Positions 60,532-64,000 of a DNA stretch of 64,000 bases are shown one piece after another; within the stretch, counting starts at the first letter, position 1, and each line of letters opens with the position of its first letter. The DNA lies in NCBI RefSeq assembly GCF_002872075.1, contig NZ_PGGU01000002.1:62001-126000 (forward strand). The letters are read 5' to 3'. The notes under the pieces were generated by a model. That model worked only from the letters and a program-made list of their open reading frames with translations, ran no database searches and had not been told where the DNA came from. The stretch is from Microbacterium aurantiacum. GTDB taxonomy: Bacteria; Actinomycetota; Actinomycetes; Actinomycetales; Microbacteriaceae. A program made the position numbers and the translations under genes.

Positions 60532-61934
60532 TGGGAACCACTGTCTTCGAGCGCCGCCGGCCCGCGGCATCCGTCGTCGACCACGCGCTGCAGAGCACCT
60601 CGTTCGCCGTCTTCTGGCTCGACGACGTGCGACGCACGGAGTACCCACGCATCGCGGGCGACGTCCGCGCCGACCTCGCGATCGTCGGCGGGGGCTACGC
60701 CGGACTGTGGACCGCCATCCGGGCCAAGGAACGCGATCCCGGCCGTCGCGTCGTGCTGCTGGAGGCTTCGCGCGTCGCGTGGGCGGCATCCGGGCGCAAC
60801 GGCGGGTTCTGCGAGGCGAGCCTCACGCACGGTCACGAGAACGGCGTGAACCGCTGGCCGAAGGAGATCGACCGGCTCGAGGAGCTGGGCGCGGAGAACC
60901 TCGACGGCATCGGCGACACCGTGCGGCGCTACGGCATCGACGCCGACTTCGAGCGCACCGGGCAGCTCGCGGTGGCCGTCGAACCGCATCAGGTGGAGTG
61001 GCTCCGCGAAGAGGAGGGCTTCCTCGATCAGGACGCCGTGCGAGCGGAGGTGAACTCCGACACGTACCTCGCCGGAGCATGGGATCGCGACGGCTGCGCC
61101 CTGGTGCACCCGGCCAAGCTGGGCCTCGAGCTCGCCCGCGTGGCGACCGAGCTCGGCGTCGAGATCTACGAGCACTCGCGCGTGCGCGGTGTCGACGGAG
61201 ACGGTGCCGGCCCGATCGCGCTGCAGACCGACGGCGGACGGGTCACGGCCGAGGCGGTCGCGCTGGGCACGAACGTCTTCCCCTCGCTCCTGACCCGCAA
61301 CCGCCTGATGACCGTTCCGGTCTACGACTACGTGCTGATGACCGAGCCGCTCACCGCGTCGCAACTGGCCGACATCGGATGGTCGAACCGGCAGGGCCTC
61401 GCCGACAGCGCGAATCAGTTCCACTACTACCGGCTCTCTGCGGACAACCGCATCCTGTTCGGCGGATACGACGCGATCTACCACTTCGGCGGCAAGGTGC
61501 GCCCGGAGTACGAGAACCGGATGCCGAGCCATCGCCGCCTCGCCGAGCACTTCTTCACGACCTTCCCGCAGCTGGAGGGCCTGCGCTTCACGCACCGCTG
61601 GGCGGGGGCGATCGACTCCTCCAGCCGCTTCTGCGCGTTCTTCGGAACAGCGCGCCGGGGGCGGGTCGCTTACGCGACCGGATTCACCGGGCTCGGCGTC
61701 GGTGCCGCGCGCTTCGCCGCCGACGTCATGCTCGACAAGCTGTCGGGCGTCGCCACGGAGCGCACCGAGCTGCGGATGGTGCGGGAGAGGCCGATCCCGT
61801 TCCCGCCCGAGCCGGCCGCGTCCGTCGGAATCAACCTGGTGCGGGCCGCCATGAACCAGGCGGATCACAACGGAGGCCGGCGCAACCTGTTCCTCAAGGC
61901 GCTCGACGCCGTCGGCATGGGCTTCGACTCATGA
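60531..61934 (+). CDS. FAD-dependent oxidoreductase, gamma-glutamylputrescine oxidase-like
   Basis: DAO-type flavoenzyme of 467 residues. The FAD-binding motif is RADLAIVGGGYAGLWTAIRAKERDPGRRVVLLEASRVAWAASGRNGGF. The C-terminal FTHRWAGAIDSSSRFCAFFG and VAYATGFTGLGVGAARFAADVMLDKLSG are conserved in PuuB-like amine oxidases. It is expected to deaminate a putrescine derivative to an aldehyde, the substrate of the adjacent dehydrogenase. Its start overlaps the lrp stop and its stop overlaps the cupin start (ATGA). Oxidation of another amine cannot be excluded. Confidence 0.85.
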   Translation: MGTTVFERRRPAASVVDHALQSTSFAVFWLDDVRRTEYPRIAGDVRADLAIVGGGYAGLWTAIRAKERDPGRRVVLLEASRVAWAASGRNGGFCEASLTHGHENGVNRWPKEIDRLEELGAENLDGIGDTVRRYGIDADFERTGQLAVAVEPHQVEWLREEEGFLDQDAVRAEVNSDTYLAGAWDRDGCALVHPAKLGLELARVATELGVEIYEHSRVRGVDGDGAGPIALQTDGGRVTAEAVALGTNVFPSLLTRNRLMTVPVYDYVLMTEPLTASQLADIGWSNRQGLADSANQFHYYRLSADNRILFGGYDAIYHFGGKVRPEYENRMPSHRRLAEHFFTTFPQLEGLRFTHRWAGAIDSSSRFCAFFGTARRGRVAYATGFTGLGVGAARFAADVMLDKLSGVATERTELRMVRERPIPFPPEPAASVGINLVRAAMNQADHNGGRRNLFLKALDAVGMGFDS

Positions 61935-62278
61935 CCGGGATCGCGGCGGGGACCGGGGTGGACGCCACAGCTCTCGCGCTCGCGCATGAACCCCTGCCCG
62001 CCGATTCGGTGCTGTCCGGTGAACCGACGACGGCCCTCCACCCGCTCGCCCGCGTCGGCCGCACCGAGGTCGGCATCTGGGAGATGTCGCCGGGCACGGC
62101 ATCCGACACCGAGGTCGACGAGGTGTTCGTCGTGCTGTCAGGGCGCGCGCGGATCGCGTTCGAGGATCCTGCGCTCCCCGATCTCGAGGTCGGCCCCGGC
62201 TCCGTGGTGCGCCTCGCCGAGGGGATGCGCACCGTGTGGAGGGTCACCGAGACCCTGCGCAAGGTGTACGTCGCCTGA
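61931..62278 (+). CDS. Small cupin-domain protein
   Basis: Single-domain cupin of 115 residues. The barrel motifs are visible as GIWEMSPGTASDTEVDEVFVVLSGRARIAFED and LEVGPGSVVRLAEGMRTVWRV, but the usual His-rich metal site is poor (a single Asp/Glu cluster). Similar small cupins (DUF861-like) accompany PuuB-like oxidases. The function is unknown; a binding or detoxifying role for the reactive aldehyde is only a guess. It is co-translated with the oxidase. Confidence 0.8.
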   Translation: MTGIAAGTGVDATALALAHEPLPADSVLSGEPTTALHPLARVGRTEVGIWEMSPGTASDTEVDEVFVVLSGRARIAFEDPALPDLEVGPGSVVRLAEGMRTVWRVTETLRKVYVA

Positions 62279-62307
62279 GTCGCTCTTCCTGCATCCGCAT
62301 CTGTCCT

Positions 62308-62439
62308 TCAGGTGGCACCTCCGGTCGCTCTGGCGCCCATATTCCGACTGCAGGTGCCACCTGAGCGCGTGCACGCTTCCTTCGGGTGGCACCTCTGGTC
62401 GCTCTGGCACCCAGATTCCGACCACAGGCGCCACCCGAA
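62308..62439. repeat. Two tandem inverted repeats (hairpins) between convergent genes
   Basis: Unit 1: TCAGGTGGCACCT (62308-62320) pairs with AGGTGCCACCTGA (62352-62364). Unit 2: TTCGGGTGGCACCT (62381-62394) pairs with AGGCGCCACCCGAA (62426-62439), with one mismatch. The units start 73 bases apart and have similar loops (GGTCGCTCTGGC). Where unit 1 has A-T in the stem, unit 2 has G-C on both strands. They fill the gap between the cupin stop and the PucR stop and may also terminate both. Confidence 0.8.
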
Positions 62440-62475
62440 CGGGCGGGCGCGGGTGAGACATCCGTGCGCGCCCCT

Positions 62476-64000
62476 TCAGCGCGATGCGGCCGTGTACGCC
62501 GAGAGCGCGAGATGCAGGGCGGCGAGCATCTCACCGTCGTCGAGGTCGGCGTCCAGCAGATCGCCGATGAGCGTCAGCCGCTGATAGAACACCGAGCGGG
62601 AGAGGTGGGATGCTGCTGCTGCGGCCGTGCGGTTGCCGGGGTGCTGCACGAGCGCGCCGAGCACGAAGAGCAGATCCCCGCCGGAGTCCTGGTCGTGCCG
62701 GATCAGCGGTCCGAGCATCCGCTCGCTGTGCTCCTGCAGCCGGTGGTCACCCTGCAGGGCGCTCACCAGGCGCGTGAGCGGGCGGTCGTCCACGCGCCGG
62801 AAGCCGCCGTCCGCAAGCCCCGGCGCGAGGGCGCGGACGGCAGGAAGGGAGTCCAGCAGCTCTGCGACGGAATCGGATGCGGCGCCGATGGCAAGTCCCC
62901 GTCCGATGCCACCGGCGATGCGCCGAGCCGCAGCATCGCCCAGCGACTCACCGGCGGGGAATGACAGCAGCACGACGATGACGCCATCGATGGCGGCGCC
63001 GATCGAGCCGGCACCGGGCACGGCATCGCGGACGGCGGCGAGCGCGGCGTCGGACACGTCCGGTGACACCGCATCCGCCGCCAACGCCTGAAGTCGCCGC
63101 CTGCGCACCGGGAAGCCGCTCGCCTCCAGCCGTGCCTGCGCATCCGCCGTCGTCGTGTACTGCTGCTCGACCAGCGACGCGAGCAGCCGGCGCTGCGAGA
63201 GCAGCTCCCAGGCCCCCTCGCCGTCCGCGAGCCGTGCCAGTGCGAGCGCGGTCGCCGCCTGTTCCAGCACAGTCGTGCGCCCTGCCGGATGGGAAGGTCC
63301 GGGGGCTGCGAGCAGACTCCCCCACCGGATGCCCCGGCCCTCGACCGGGACCACGTTCCAGCCCTGCTCGTGCCCGTCGGCGATCCGCCGCGAACGCGCC
63401 CCCCAGCCGTCCAGAAGGCCCGCATCGTCACGGGAGCCGGCGGCGACGACCTCGTGGGCGAGGTTCTCCAGCACGACGCCGGTGCCGAGCGCGCGAGCGG
63501 TCTCGCGCACGATGACGTCGGCGGGCGCGCCGCGCAGGCTCAGTGCGGTGAACAGCTCATGCAGCTGCTGCCGACGCTGCAGCGCGTCGAGCTGCCCGGC
63601 GATGATGCGCCTGTGCACGGCCTCGGTGACCGCGACGAACTTCACCTCCCGTTCGAGGCTGATGAGGGCGACGCGCTCCCGGCGGCACGCCTCGACGAAA
63701 GCGGGAGGAGCCACGGCGAATCGGGTGCCGAGCTCGAGCACGACCCCGGCGACGCCGGCGTCCGCGAGTTCGGATGCCAGGACGGACAGACCCTCGGCAT
63801 CTCCCGGCCAGCCGGCACCGGTCGAGAGGAGCAGCTCCCCGCCGTCGAGCAACGCGGCGACACGGGGGCTGTCCGAGACGTGGACCCAGCGGAGAGTCGC
63901 CTCCAGGCTGGCCGGGTCGGTGAGGACGTCGGGAAATCCCGTCTGCACCGCGTGCATCGACAGCACCTCGGCGACGTCCGGCAATCCGGCGAGCTGCTCT
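62476..64000 (-). CDS. PucR-family transcriptional regulator (start beyond the window)
   Basis: Regulator with at least 507 residues; the frame runs off the right edge and the true start is probably a few residues upstream. The N-terminal PucR domain has QLAGLPDVAEVLSMHAVQTGFPDVLTDPASLEATLRWVHVSDSP. The middle part is a GGDEF-like linker, and the C-terminal helix-turn-helix is TAAAAASHLSRSVFYQRLTLIGDLLDADLDDGEMLAALHLALSAY. In actinobacteria PucR proteins activate GABA, purine or polyamine genes. The location suggests control of the adjacent oxidase/dehydrogenase set. Confidence 0.88.
   Translation of the reverse strand, partial: EQLAGLPDVAEVLSMHAVQTGFPDVLTDPASLEATLRWVHVSDSPRVAALLDGGELLLSTGAGWPGDAEGLSVLASELADAGVAGVVLELGTRFAVAPPAFVEACRRERVALISLEREVKFVAVTEAVHRRIIAGQLDALQRRQQLHELFTALSLRGAPADVIVRETARALGTGVVLENLAHEVVAAGSRDDAGLLDGWGARSRRIADGHEQGWNVVPVEGRGIRWGSLLAAPGPSHPAGRTTVLEQAATALALARLADGEGAWELLSQRRLLASLVEQQYTTTADAQARLEASGFPVRRRRLQALAADAVSPDVSDAALAAVRDAVPGAGSIGAAIDGVIVVLLSFPAGESLGDAAARRIAGGIGRGLAIGAASDSVAELLDSLPAVRALAPGLADGGFRRVDDRPLTRLVSALQGDHRLQEHSERMLGPLIRHDQDSGGDLLFVLGALVQHPGNRTAAAAASHLSRSVFYQRLTLIGDLLDADLDDGEMLAALHLALSAYTAASR

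Noticed and set aside
62308-62439. Possible CRISPR array.
   Set aside because: Only two units, each itself palindromic, with similar rather than unique spacers and no cas genes.

Overview
The window is very GC-rich, densely packed DNA from an actinobacterium. Codon use, the many GTG starts, lipoprotein and Tat-type signals, leaderless starts and an inositol cluster in Corynebacterium order suggest a Microbacteriaceae member such as Microbacterium. This is inference, because no rRNA or other phylogenetic marker is present. About 47 genes were called. Nearly all serve carbohydrate uptake and breakdown. I saw no tRNA, rRNA, CRISPR array, transposase or phage gene, and no gene-free stretch over 300 bases.

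Layout. (1) 1-8.9 kb, polyuronate module: a LacI regulator cut by the left edge, fructuronate reductase (uxuB), glucuronate isomerase (uxaC) and two secreted beta-helix lyase-type proteins with near-duplicate CBM32 modules. An identical 17-base operator lies before uxaC/uxuB and before the lyase pair. (2) 9.2-14.2 kb: a translationally coupled operon of Gfo/Idh/MocA oxidoreductase, DUF993-like aldolase and two sugar isomerases, divergent from a secreted GH12 glucanase. (3) 14.3-25.2 kb: GH2 beta-galactosidase divergent from an ABC importer, a GH38 alpha-mannosidase and an unrecognised toroid-like protein. (4) 25.3-34.4 kb: complete-looking myo-inositol cluster iolC, Cgl0159-type aldolase, iolA, iolB, iolD, iolE, iolG with divergent GntR regulator iolR. 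(5) 34.4-44.4 kb: a system with an intracellular heparinase II/III lyase, hydroxyacid dehydrogenase, DUF624 membrane protein, ABC importer, DUF2264 protein and a DeoR/LacI hybrid regulator facing three phased operator repeats. (6) 44.5-49.0 kb: Leloir pathway galT-galK-galE with a divergent LacI regulator. (7) 49.1-56.5 kb: fructan module with two GH32 enzymes, an ABC importer and a LacI regulator. (8) 56.6-64.0 kb: GNAT acetyltransferase, a secreted repeat protein, and a polyamine-type set of aldehyde dehydrogenase, Lrp regulator, FAD oxidase, cupin and PucR regulator (cut by the right edge).

How it works together. Secreted or intracellular depolymerases cut plant or algal glycans. Three lipoprotein-dependent ABC importers, none with its own ATPase here, bring oligosaccharides in. 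Intracellular glycosidases and lyases release monomers, which enter the uronate, Leloir or inositol routes. Each module carries its own repressor-type regulator. The least explained parts are the DUF993 operon, the lyase/DUF2264 locus, the protein beside GH38, and an IolR-like site far from the iol genes.
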